Shown here one piece after another: positions 33,148 through 41,805 of a stretch of DNA of 64,000 nt; positions within the stretch are counted from its first letter, which is position 1; every line of letters starts with the position of its first letter. Source of the stretch: Parahaliea maris (GTDB taxonomy: Bacteria > Pseudomonadota > Gammaproteobacteria > Pseudomonadales > Halieaceae). The position numbers and the translations under genes are program-made. The DNA lies in NCBI RefSeq assembly GCF_008064665.1, contig NZ_VRZA01000002.1:854053-918052 (forward strand), given 5' to 3'. Below the pieces are notes generated by a model. That model saw nothing but the letters and a program-made list of their open reading frames with translations. It made no database searches and was not told the DNA's origin.

Positions 33148-34407
33148 ATGCATTATCAGGCAAGAACCGGTTGGTTGCAGGTGCCTGCAGTGTTCAGAGG
33201 GTGGGGGATCGTTGCTTCCCTGTTTGTCAGCGAGATGTTCGCTGTTGGCTGTACCGCGTATGCGTTCGGGTTGTATGTCGTTCCTGCCAGTGAAGAACTC
33301 GGTCTTTCAAGGGCGTCGGCGAATAGCGGCCTGATTCTGCTGATGGTCGGCATGGGGGTAGCGTCACCGATATTGGGTAAGCTGCTTGATCGCTTCCCGG
33401 CGCGCAATGTCATAGTGATCGGCGCCATGATGCTAGGCGCCGGGTTTGCCGTCATCGCACTCAGCGAGACCCTGTGGCTGCTGGCCGTGTCACTGTTCCT
33501 GCTGGCCGGACCCGGAGCTGCGGCAATCGGCCCGTTGACCGCGTCGACGGTGATCTCCCGTTGGTTTACGCTACACCGCGGTAAAGCGCTGGGTGTGGGC
33601 GCCGCCGGCACCTCCCTCGGAGGGGCGATGCTGGTGCCGCTGATCGCTCTGAGCCTGGACTACCTCACCTGGCGGGAAACGCTGTTACTCCAGGGCGGAG
33701 TCATCACATTGCTGGTCAGCTTTATCGCCTGGCGTACCGTGGTCAGTCGCCCTCAAGACATTGGCTTGCACCCGGATGGCGCTGACGCGCCGGCCCGGGT
33801 TGACCATTGCGCCCAGGCAGATATGAAGCGATGGAGCCCCCGGGAATTGCTGCGCAGCCGCGATTTCTGGTGCCTGTCAGTAGCGGTATCGATCACCTTT
33901 GGCGTGAGTCAGGCAATACTGGTGTCACTGGTGCCCTACGCGAGCGATATGGACATTTCCCCACAGAAGGCTTCCTTCCTGGTTTCCGTCTCGGCATTTT
34001 CTTCCATCATCGGCAAGCTGGCGGTCGGCGCCCTTTCCGATCACATGAACAAGAAGATCCTGATGTTCGTCATCATCAGCTTCGTGTTCATCAAACTCGG
34101 TGCATTGTATGTACAGCCGGACTATATGGTGCTGCTGATGGTTCTGGTTGTCTCCGGAATCGCTCTTGGTGGAGAGCTCCCGGTCTGGGCGGCGCTGGTG
34201 GCGGAGCGCTTTGGCGCTGCCTCCTACGGCACGACGATGGGTCTGATGACCTTGATCAATACCGTGGTCAATATTGCTGCATTGCGCTTCATTGGCGACG
34301 TCTATGATCGTACTGGCGGTTATGATCTCGCCTTCCAGGTCTTTGCGCTGACAATTGTTGTAGCATTGGTGGCGACGGCCTGCATGACCAAAGTCAGGAA
34401 GGCCTGA
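33148..34407 (+). CDS. MFS transporter (monocarboxylate/OFA-like)
   Basis: A 419-residue inner-membrane carrier with 12 predicted helices in two six-helix halves and a central hydrophilic loop (about 205-230). The first half has the glycine-rich GVGAAGTSLGGAMLVPLIAL region; the style matches OFA and monocarboxylate-porter members. Located between the TonB receptor and the CoA-transferase remnant, it probably moves the substrate or an intermediate across the inner membrane. Confidence 0.88.
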   Translation: MHYQARTGWLQVPAVFRGWGIVASLFVSEMFAVGCTAYAFGLYVVPASEELGLSRASANSGLILLMVGMGVASPILGKLLDRFPARNVIVIGAMMLGAGFAVIALSETLWLLAVSLFLLAGPGAAAIGPLTASTVISRWFTLHRGKALGVGAAGTSLGGAMLVPLIALSLDYLTWRETLLLQGGVITLLVSFIAWRTVVSRPQDIGLHPDGADAPARVDHCAQADMKRWSPRELLRSRDFWCLSVAVSITFGVSQAILVSLVPYASDMDISPQKASFLVSVSAFSSIIGKLAVGALSDHMNKKILMFVIISFVFIKLGALYVQPDYMVLLMVLVVSGIALGGELPVWAALVAERFGAASYGTTMGLMTLINTVVNIAALRFIGDVYDRTGGYDLAFQVFALTIVVALVATACMTKVRKA

Positions 34408-34473
34408 CGGGCTGGTAGACCGGCCCGTACTGATCCCGGAACCTCGTAACGACAGAGTGAGTCCCGAAGACAC

Positions 34474-35813
34474 ATGTCCCTGCTGCCTTTGAACCAAACT
34501 GCTGCACTGGATATTTCGCCGGCTCCAGGTGATTACGCAGTGAAACTCTTGCGTGATCTCGGCTTCAACGGCTTTCCGTTTTCCACCAATCGAGCTTCTC
34601 ATCCCGCCACAAGGATGGTGGATAGCGGGTTCCTGGCGCTGACCGGCGACGGGCTGGGAGACCCGGTGATCTGTCCGGTTCCCCTGGCCAGCTGTGCGGA
34701 TGATGCGCTGACGGTGTTTCGCGCCCTGACGGGCGTCCCGGTATTGCGCGGGATAGAGGGGGCCGAACTGCTCACTGAGCGTGCCGCGGTGATGGGCTTG
34801 GCGCGAAATGGCGACCAGTCCACCACAGGGCACTGCCGACTGCTGGCCACATGGGACGGCACCATCGGCCTGAATCTGGCGCGCGAAAGTGACTGGGAAC
34901 TCCTGCCTGCCTGGATTGAGTGCGCTGTCGAGCGTGGAGACTGGTCCTCCCTTGCCGCACATCTGGCGACTGTGCCTAGCGGCGCTATCCTGGGTCGGGG
35001 CAGGGAACTGGGACTGGCGCTGGCCGATGCCACGATCATTCCCGACGCACTCTCTCACTGGATGAGGACGACCTCGTTCGCCGCCGCCCCGCTTGCATTG
35101 CGGCGCCGGAGGCCCCGGGTCATCGACCTGTCGTCCCTGTGGGCGGGGCCGCTTTGCAGCCGCCTGTGGCAGGCCGCCGGCGCCGAGGTGGTCAAGGTGG
35201 AAAGTACGCAACGCCCCGACGGTGCGCGTTCGGGCTCAGCCGCATTCTTTGAACGTTTGAATGGCGGCAAGGTTTGCGTCTCCCTTGATCTCCACACTCC
35301 CGAAGGACAGCAGGCTCTGCGGGAATTGATTCTGGGGCAGATATGGTTCTGGAGGCTTCCCGTCCAAGGGCCTTGCGCCAGATTGGCATCGTTGCCGAGG
35401 ACTTGCTCGCCGAGCGGCCCGGGCTGACCTGGGTCAGCCTGACAGGGCATGGCCGCAGCGATCCCTGCGGACAATGGATTGCGTTTGGTGACGACGCGGG
35501 TATTGCTGCGGGCCTGTCTGCCATCCTGCACCAATGTACCGGCCGCTGGATGATTTGCGGGGATGCCGTTGCCGACCCGATGACCGGCCTGCACTGCGCG
35601 CTGGCGGGCTGGGCGAGCTGGCTGGCCGGAGGGGGGCAGCTGGTCGACATTTCCCTGGCGGCGGTAGTGCGCCACTGCGTCACCGCCACTGCGCCTCAAG
35701 GGATTCACTATAGCGATCGCCAGCGGGCGTGGGAGCATCGCCTGAGTGGACGGCCAACCCGGCCGGGGACTGCAGAATCAGCATGCGGCTATGCCCTGCG
35801 CGAGGGCCTGTCA
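34474..35813 (+). pseudogene. CaiB/BaiF CoA transferase, frameshifted
   Basis: It starts normally at the ATG at 34474 and carries a long N-terminal part, then a CaiB domain (RPRVIDLSSLWAGPLCSRLW, GAEVVKVESTQRPDG). At 35334-35337 a run of four G's breaks the frame. The continuation ADMVLEASRPRALRQIGI is in the next phase and reads on through SLTGHGRSDPCGQW to about 35740. One extra G would restore the frame exactly. The end then degrades into further phase changes. It follows the MFS gene by 66 bp, so it was part of the same operon. Confidence 0.78.
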
Positions 35814-36047
35814 TCGCCACCCTGATCCAGAACGCCCGCTTGCCCGGCCGCTGGACAGTGTGGATTTGCGGATGGACCGCGGTGTTATCGCCGACATGGC
35901 CGCCGCACACTGTCCCCCCTTGAGGCTCCTGGGACAGGGCGGCTTGAATTTGCGCCCGGCATGCCGGCGGACCTCTGTCTCTTGGACAAACCCTGGGACG
36001 ATGTACGTAACGACTTGTCCGCCGCACCTGGCGCAGCGGCGACCTAA
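35814..36047 (+). pseudogene. Amidohydrolase remnant with internal deletion
   Basis: The N-terminal strand of an amidohydrolase is visible (TLIQNARLPG, then in a shifted phase DSVDLRMDRGVIADM). It passes almost directly into the C-terminal end (FAPGMPADLCLLDKPWDDV, ending at TAA 36045-36047). The whole catalytic barrel is missing. CaiB-type CoA transferase and amidohydrolase genes are often neighbours, supporting the reading. The remnant overlaps the end of the convergent hydratase gene by 4 bp. Confidence 0.6.
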
Positions 36048-36967
36048 TCCACAGTGTCGACTGAATCGCAGATGGCATCGATCAACCCCCATTGCCGGGC
36101 CTGTCGCGCGTTGATTTTTTTGCCCGACAGCGCCATCCATGCTGTGCGTTGGCGACCGATGCGCCTGGCGATACTGACGCAGCCGCCAGCACCGGGAATG
36201 AGTCCGAAAGCCAGTTCCGGCAGCTGAAAAAAGCTGCCAGGACTCGCGCTGAGGCGTCCGGCGAAGGCAGGCAGTTCAATGCCGGAGCCGAGGCAGGCGC
36301 TGTGGACATGGACATGGACGCGATCAGCACAGCGGGATAGCAGGCGGCCGGGGTTGTGACAGGAGCGTATCCAATGTGCCAGGGACGGGTCCGTGGCGAG
36401 ACCGAACTCCCTGAGTTCGCCGCCCACACTGAAACAGGCGCCTCGTCCGCTCAGGTGCAACTGCCGGATACTGTTGTCGATCAACACCAGCTCGAACAGT
36501 TCAATCAGTGCGTCGCGCATTTCCACGGTGATGGAATTGCGGTACTGGGGGCGATTCAGGAGCGCCTGCACCCTGTCTCCTTGCCGATGCACGACAATGG
36601 CCGGGGTGCTGTCCGGCGAGTGAATTTCCCTGGGAGTGGCTTCCCGGGCCTGCAGCCACTGACGGAACTCGCTTCCGGACTGCAGGCTTGCGTAGGCCAG
36701 CGATTCCACCGTCATGGCTGCCGGCAAGGGCAGCATTTCTACCGCGCGAAGTACCTGGACCAGCGTCAGGGCGGCCAGCGGATGCTGTTCGATTCGCGCT
36801 GCCAGCAGCTGCAATTCGGCATCGTCTGCGATAACGATATCGGCATTCGCATGGCTGCTCTCTCCCAAAGCAATCACCGGATGCGGTTGCTGGTGGAGCC
36901 ACTGTGGGTCGGCAGGCAGGTCCTCGATGTCAAGGCAGGCAAAGGGTGGGCTGGAGAGAACTGTCAT
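36044..36967 (-). CDS. Enoyl-CoA hydratase/isomerase family protein
   Basis: A 307-residue crotonase-fold protein with an unusual ~125-residue N-terminal extension before the standard core (RVQALLNRPQYRNSITVEMRDALIELF). Core elements are the oxyanion segment GRGACFSVGGELREFG and the second loop LPELAFGLIPGAGGCVSIARRIG, which carries the Glu/Gly positions of hydratases. It ends GLIDAICDS. It would hydrate or isomerise an enoyl-CoA in the island's beta-oxidation-like route. It is convergent with the decayed CoA-transferase/amidohydrolase genes. Confidence 0.85.
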   Translation of the reverse strand: MTVLSSPPFACLDIEDLPADPQWLHQQPHPVIALGESSHANADIVIADDAELQLLAARIEQHPLAALTLVQVLRAVEMLPLPAAMTVESLAYASLQSGSEFRQWLQAREATPREIHSPDSTPAIVVHRQGDRVQALLNRPQYRNSITVEMRDALIELFELVLIDNSIRQLHLSGRGACFSVGGELREFGLATDPSLAHWIRSCHNPGRLLSRCADRVHVHVHSACLGSGIELPAFAGRLSASPGSFFQLPELAFGLIPGAGGCVSIARRIGRQRTAWMALSGKKINARQARQWGLIDAICDSVDTVD

Positions 36968-37436
36968 GAGCTTACCGGCGGTCGATTAATACGGCATCAT
37001 CCCTGGCGGTTTTCCGCTTGGATGGAAGGGCATTCTACACCGGGCGGGGCAGGCGTGTAGTCCGCTTGCCCGGGGGGGCGCCGGCTCAATACTATCGGGA
37101 CGGGGATTACTGACCTGGGGAGCACGCTGTGCCGCAAGGGCCGGGCGCTGCCAGCTGGCCTTGGCATGGCGATTGGCACGCGGATCCTTCGAAGAATTCA
37201 ACATTCCGAGGTATGAATTGAATCGAAATCGGGCTAAGAAGGATGGTAGAAAAAATCACTGAAAGTCACGTTTTCGCGCCAACGTCCTTCAGTTCACCCA
37301 CCGCTAGCGCAAGTCTCGCAGACACCTGATGATCAGGCGTTGAATGTCGGCTTAGAGGATTTCCGGGACCATGACAATGTCCGCCTGGTAGCGAACGAAA
37401 GCATCCCTGCAATATTACTCACGGAACCTGTTGCTG
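36968..37436. other. Non-coding left flank of the IS21 element
   Basis: 469 bases between the hydratase start and the IS. I see no gene here, and nothing resembling the missing N-terminal part of the DUF11 protein on the other side of the IS. Confidence 0.4.
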
Positions 37437-37501
37437 TGTTGTTTTGCACTTAATACTGACCCGGGATTTGCATCTAATAATGACCCACCCCGAACGCCAG
37501 A

Positions 37502-38281
37502 TTATGGCGTAGATTTCAGTTTCTTGCCTCGCCTTCCTCCTTCCTGATTCACCGTCGAGTTTTTCAATCGGTAGCTGTCATTGCCGGTCTCCAGGATATG
37601 GCAGTGATGGGTCAGCCGATCCAGCAGAGCCGTCGTCATCTTTTCGTCCACAAACACCGACGACCACTCTGCGAAGCCGAGGTTGGTCGTGATGATGATG
37701 CTGGTGCGCTCGTACAGTTTGCTGATCAGGTGGAACAACAGCGCACCACCGGCCTGGCTGATCGGTAGGTAACCCAGTTCATCGAGGATGACGAGGTCAG
37801 TGTGGATTAGCCGATTGGCCATCCGCCCCTGCTGCCCGGCCTGCTTCTCTTGCTCCAGGGCGTTGACCAGTTCGATCGTGGACAGGAACCTGACCCGCTG
37901 CCGGTGGTGCTGGATCGCCTGGACACCAATGGCGGTGGCCAGGTGTGTTTTGCCGGTACCGGGACCACCCACCAGGACAATGTTCTGCGCGTCCTCCAGG
38001 AACTGGCAGCGGTGCAGTGACTTCACAAGCGCCTCGTCCACCGGGCTCTGGCTGAAGTCGAAGCCGGTGATGTCGCGGTAAGCCGGGAACTTCGCCACAG
38101 TCATCTGGTAGTTAATCGAACGCACATCGCGCTCAGAGGCTTCCGCCTTGAGCAACATCTCCAGTACAGGGATCGCCTGCTGGTAAGCCGGGGAAGCCTG
38201 CTCGGCGAGTTCGCCAATGGCATCGGCCATACCGTGCAGCTTCAGGGTTTTCAAGGTGGTGATCATGGCATCAGGTTTCAT
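37502..38281 (-). CDS. istB: IS21 helper ATPase IstB
   Basis: A 259-residue AAA+ ATPase that assists the IstA transposase in target selection. Walker A is [11 protein letters not shown] and Walker [10 protein letters not shown], followed by the sensor region [12 protein letters not shown]. The ATG at 38281 starts [10 protein letters not shown], the usual IstB beginning, and overlaps the istA stop by 11 bp (translational coupling typical of IS21). Intact. Confidence 0.93.
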   Translation of the reverse strand: MKPDAMITTLKTLKLHGMADAIGELAEQASPAYQQAIPVLEMLLKAEASERDVRSINYQMTVAKFPAYRDITGFDFSQSPVDEALVKSLHRCQFLEDAQNIVLVGGPGTGKTHLATAIGVQAIQHHRQRVRFLSTIELVNALEQEKQAGQQGRMANRLIHTDLVILDELGYLPISQAGGALLFHLISKLYERTSIIITTNLGFAEWSSVFVDEKMTTALLDRLTHHCHILETGNDSYRLKNSTVNQEGGRRGKKLKSTP

Positions 38282-39797
38282 GGCGCGCCCTCCGCAGGCT
38301 GTCGTAACGTGCCGTATCGGCAACAGGTTCGCAGACCAGTTTCAGCGCCGGTGGCGGTTGCAGGCGCTGGAGCCGCTCTGGTTCCTCCAGCCGACTGAGG
38401 CAGTTGAGGATGTGTTGCTTGGAGGGCTCGCCGGATTCCAGCGCCAGTGTCACAGCCTGCTCCACCCGCTGTTCGTCGTGTAGCAACACCAGCGCCAGGA
38501 CTTCCACCATCTCCCGGTCGCCGCCGGGGCGCTTGATCAGCCTGGCGCGCAACTGCCGGAAGCTTTCGGGTAGCTCCATAAACGGCGCTCCATTGCGCAA
38601 GGCACCGGGCTTACGCTGAGCCACCGAGAGATAGTGGCGCCAGTCGTAGACCGTCTGCCCCGGCGAGCGTTTATCCCGGCTGAACACGCGCTCGTGCTCG
38701 GCCACCACCTGGGCCTCGGCGACGATGACCAGCCGCTGCGGGTACACCCGCAGGCTGATCACCCGGTTGGCGAAGCTGGCCGGTGCGCTGTAGCGGTTGT
38801 GCTCGAAGGTGACCAGGCAGGTGGAAGAGACTCGCTTGCTGTGCTCGATGAAGCCATCGAAGGCGGCTGGCACCGGCATCAGGTGCGACTGTTCATCTGT
38901 CAGGCATTCGGCGATTGAGCGGGCCTTGAACTCCGGGTGCGCCGTCTCCGACCATAGTTCCCGGCAACGCGCCTGCAGCCAGTTGTTGAGTTCCTGCAGT
39001 GACTTGAACGGCGGCGGGTCGTACCACAGGCCGTGGCGGGCATCCTGTACGCCTTTCTCCACCTGACCCTTCTCCCAGCCAGCCGCCGGGTTGCAGAACT
39101 CCGGCTCGAACAGGTGTTGGCTGACCATCGCGTAGAAGCGTTTGTTGACCTGCCGCTGCTTGCCGCGGCCGACCTTGTCCACTGCGGTCTTCATGTTGTC
39201 GTAAATGCCGCGCTCAGGGATGCCGCCGAAGGTGGCAAAGGCGTGATAGTGGGCGTCGAACAGCATCTCATGGGACTGGGTCAGGTAGGCACGCAGGAAG
39301 AACGCGCGGCTGTAGCTCAGCTTCACATGGGCGATCTGCAGCTTGGTGCTGACGCCGTTGATCCGCACCCAGTCCTCGCTCCAGTCGAACTGGAAGGCTT
39401 CGCCGGGTGCGAACCGCAAGGGGACAAACGCCTGCTTGCCGGCGAGCAGCCGGGCGTCCTGCTGCTCCTGGCGCCACTGGCGGGCAAAGGCCGCGACCCG
39501 GTCGTAGGAGCCGGTGTAACCCAGTCCGAGCAAATCCCGGTACAGCTGCTTCACGGTACGGCGCTGCTTGCGGTGCCGCCTGGACTCCCGGAACAGCCAG
39601 TTGGTCAGGGTCTCCTCGTACTCGTCCAGCTTGCTGGGGGATTTGCGTGCAGGGTACGTTGGTTCGAGATCCTGGCTAGCCAGATACTTGCGAACCGTGT
39701 TTCTGGAAAGACCGGTGCGGCGTGCGATCTCCCGGATCGGCAGGCCGTCACGCAGGTGCCAGCGTCGAATTACACTTACTAAAGCCACGTCTATCAC
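38271..39797 (-). CDS. istA: IS21 transposase IstA
   Basis: A 508-residue DDE transposase. The N-terminal helix-turn-helix is [21 protein letters not shown]. The RNase-H-like catalytic core includes [10 protein letters not shown] (first Asp) and [10 protein letters not shown] (second Asp), with a Glu near [11 protein letters not shown]-terminal beta domain follows. The frame starts at GTG 39797; a GTG three codons inside (39788) is better placed after AGGAG. No lesions, so the element may still be mobile. Confidence 0.93.
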   Translation of the reverse strand: MIDVALVSVIRRWHLRDGLPIREIARRTGLSRNTVRKYLASQDLEPTYPARKSPSKLDEYEETLTNWLFRESRRHRKQRRTVKQLYRDLLGLGYTGSYDRVAAFARQWRQEQQDARLLAGKQAFVPLRFAPGEAFQFDWSEDWVRINGVSTKLQIAHVKLSYSRAFFLRAYLTQSHEMLFDAHYHAFATFGGIPERGIYDNMKTAVDKVGRGKQRQVNKRFYAMVSQHLFEPEFCNPAAGWEKGQVEKGVQDARHGLWYDPPPFKSLQELNNWLQARCRELWSETAHPEFKARSIAECLTDEQSHLMPVPAAFDGFIEHSKRVSSTCLVTFEHNRYSAPASFANRVISLRVYPQRLVIVAEAQVVAEHERVFSRDKRSPGQTVYDWRHYLSVAQRKPGALRNGAPFMELPESFRQLRARLIKRPGGDREMVEVLALVLLHDEQRVEQAVTLALESGEPSKQHILNCLSRLEEPERLQRLQPPPALKLVCEPVADTARYDSLRRARHET

Positions 39798-39903
39798 TCC
39801 TGAAACCCCTGCTCATTTTTTATGCAGGGGGAGTTTTATACGTGGGTCAAAATTCGATGCAAATGTGGGGGGTTAGTGGGTCAATTTTGGATGCAATTCA
39901 ACA

Positions 39904-40716
39904 GCCGGTGCTTCCACCCTGGCGACAGGAACCAGCGGCACCGTGACGCTCACCGTACGGTTCAATCTGAACGGCGCCAGTGGCCCATTCAGCAATCTCG
40001 CCGAGGCCTCGGCCGATTCGGGTAGCGGATCAACGTCTGATGTATCCGACAACGGCACGGACCCCGACTCAGATAGAGACGGTAACCCGGATGAAGCAGG
40101 GGAGAATGACCCGACCCCGATAGTGCCTACCGTGTTCCTCGCACAGCCGGCAATGACGTTGACCAAGGTCAGCAACTTCGATCCCGCCATTCACGATAAT
40201 GACGGCAGTGGTGACCTGACCCCGGGTGACTTGCTCGGCTACACCATTTCGGTCTCCAATATCACCAACGGGGATGCGCTGGACGTAGTGGTTAATGACA
40301 TGCCGGATGCCAACACCAGCCTGGTTGTTGGCTCGGTAACTACGAGCCAGGGTGCTGTGGTAAACGGCAACACTGCAGGCGACAGTGCAATTCAGGTGAA
40401 TATTGGAACCGTCGTGGGCAGTGGCGGAGCCACGGTCGCGTTTGAGGTAATGATCAATGATCCAATCCCCGCCGGGGTGACGACGATCGAAAACCAGGGG
40501 CGTGTCTCAGGCTCCAACTTCACGGATGTTCTGTCTGATGATCCGACTACCACAACTGTCAGTGACCCGACGGTAGACCGGCTGGCGGCGGTTGCTGCGG
40601 CAGTGTCGGCGGCGGTGTCTGTCGCAATACCCGTGTTTCCAGCATGGGGAGTGCCGACAGTTGCGCTGATCCTGATCTGCCTGGTGGCCTGGAGGAGGCG
40701 CATGACGCTCGGGTGA
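39904..40716 (+). pseudogene. DUF11 repeat surface protein with C-terminal sorting signal, 5' part lost to IS21
   Basis: The open frame continues directly out of the IS right end (GASTLATGTSGTVTLTVRF) with no start of its own. It has a DUF11-type domain and a calcium-rich-looking Asp/Gly segment (DNGTDPDSDRDGNPDEAGEN), then a second DUF11 unit (ALDVVVNDMPDANTSLVVGS). It ends with an IPTL/VPxxxP-CTERM-like tail: PVFPAWGVPTVALILI, a short helix and Arg-Arg-Arg. Such proteins are exported and processed by exosortase/archaeosortase-like systems. A terminator follows at 40744. Confidence 0.75.
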
Positions 40717-40743
40717 TATCCGGGCAATCTCTTCATCACAGAC

Positions 40744-40764
40744 TTGGGGGCCATTGGCCCCCAA
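40744..40764 (+). terminator. Rho-independent terminator
   Basis: TTGGGGGCC-att-GGCCCCCAA, a perfect 9-bp stem with a 3-base loop, followed by TCTCTTT. It lies 28 bp after the DUF11 gene. Confidence 0.85.
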
Positions 40765-40893
40765 TCTCTTTGGACCACCAATCCCGGACACCCGGCCTGT
40801 ATAATTGCGGCTTGCCGCAGAATAAATAACAGGGGTAAGCTCAGGTATCTGGGGGAGGGCACGCGCCATCGCTGCCCGATGCAAGGAGAGCCG

Positions 40894-41307
40894 ATGAAAA
40901 CACTGATAATAATTCTCGGGCTGGGCCTCGCCATTTATTTCGTGTTCAAACGCCGAAATCCTGGTGAAGGCGGGGTAAAGGGCAAGCGCAAACAGCGCAA
41001 GCCACTGACCATCCGCAGTTTCTACCGCGCGACGTCGATCATTCACGACGAGAACGCCTGCGCAGCCGTCAGGCCGATCGGCAACCGGCCTATTCTCGAC
41101 GCGGAAATCATCATGCCGACCCTGCCACTTCCCGATTGCGATCGGTCGGAGCAATGCAATTGCCATTACGAACACCACGATGACCGCCGGCAAGCGTCCG
41201 AGGACCGTCGTCATCCCGCCTCCATGCAGACGGACCTTCACGCCTCACTGGGTCACGAGGAGCGACGCACCAAGAAGCGTGGGCGGAGGCGGGAGGACCT
41301 GGTTTAA
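40894..41307 (+). CDS. Small membrane protein with Cys/His-rich DRR tail
   Basis: A 137-residue protein. One N-terminal helix (MKTLIIILGLGLAIYFVF) is followed by a Lys/Arg-rich stretch. A central segment has CDRSEQCNCHYEHHDDRR and then EDRR, a motif I have seen in uncharacterised gammaproteobacterial proteins. The three Cys and neighbouring His residues could bind a metal. The ATG at 40894 follows AAGGAGA. Function unknown. Confidence 0.65.
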   Translation: MKTLIIILGLGLAIYFVFKRRNPGEGGVKGKRKQRKPLTIRSFYRATSIIHDENACAAVRPIGNRPILDAEIIMPTLPLPDCDRSEQCNCHYEHHDDRRQASEDRRHPASMQTDLHASLGHEERRTKKRGRRREDLV

Positions 41308-41469
41308 GTAGGTCTGCGCCCTCCGTTAATGGGCAGCCCTATCGCGTCGTAAATGGGTCTGGATGGCAGTTCTGCGAGGCACCACTATACTGCTGATGAT
41401 CTCGCGTAATGTGCAGGTCGTGACTGTCATATACCTCAGAGCTCTGGCCCCGAATAGAGGATACGCCCG

Positions 41470-41730
41470 ATGAAAAAACTCACCTTGTTCGCTACCTTAC
41501 TGCTCCTGTTGCCCTTCGCCGGTAGCGCGTCGGCTCAGGACGTCGGCAAACTCATGGAGGCCGTCGACAAGGATAAGGCGGTCGAATCCGTAGATCAGGA
41601 AAAACTGGGGGAGGCCGTGAGTGAAGATGGTGTCGACTACCAGAAAGCGTATGATTCCGTCGACAAGCAAAAGGCAGCCGATGCTATTGATATGGACAAG
41701 GTCAAGGAAGCCATGAGTGACAAGGAGTAA
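41470..41730 (+). CDS. Small exported protein with internal VDxxK repeats
   Basis: An 86-residue protein. The signal peptide ends SASA-QD (about residue 22). The mature part is a highly charged helix with a recurring VD-K/Q-x-KA/L pattern (EAVDKDKAVESVDQEK, DSVDKQKAADAIDMDK), implying three to four short degenerate repeats. No family recognised. It probably resides in the periplasm as a helical or coiled polypeptide. It ends 75 bp before the ankyrin/membrane gene. Confidence 0.65.
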   Translation: MKKLTLFATLLLLLPFAGSASAQDVGKLMEAVDKDKAVESVDQEKLGEAVSEDGVDYQKAYDSVDKQKAADAIDMDKVKEAMSDKE

Positions 41731-41805
41731 ACGACTCGAGCCTGGCTACCCGATATCCGGGGGCTCCCCGCTATATCGCAGGAGCGCTATCAGCTGACTG
41801 TTACA

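Larger units (their letters stand above)
37437..39903 (-). mobile_element. IS21-family insertion sequence
   Basis: About 2.47 kb with istA and istB on the reverse strand. The left end begins TGTTGTTTTGCAC and the right end (read inward on the reverse strand) TGTTGAATTGCATCC; both then reach TGACCC, the expected imperfect terminal repeats with TG...CA tips. A second TGACCC-type repeat lies inside each end (for example TAATGACCC near 37490, and TTTTGACCC near 39850 on the reverse strand). The flanking bases do not form an obvious 4-8 bp target duplication. Confidence 0.88.

Noticed and set aside
33925..35211. A 428-codon reverse frame across the MFS and CoA-transferase genes
   Set aside because: It overlaps two recognised forward genes and yields Gln/Arg-rich, domain-free sequence; shadow of coding bias.
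36986..37204. Short reverse frame left of the IS21 element
   Set aside because: Pro/Arg/Ala-rich composition with no family and no ribosome-binding site; more likely non-coding flank.
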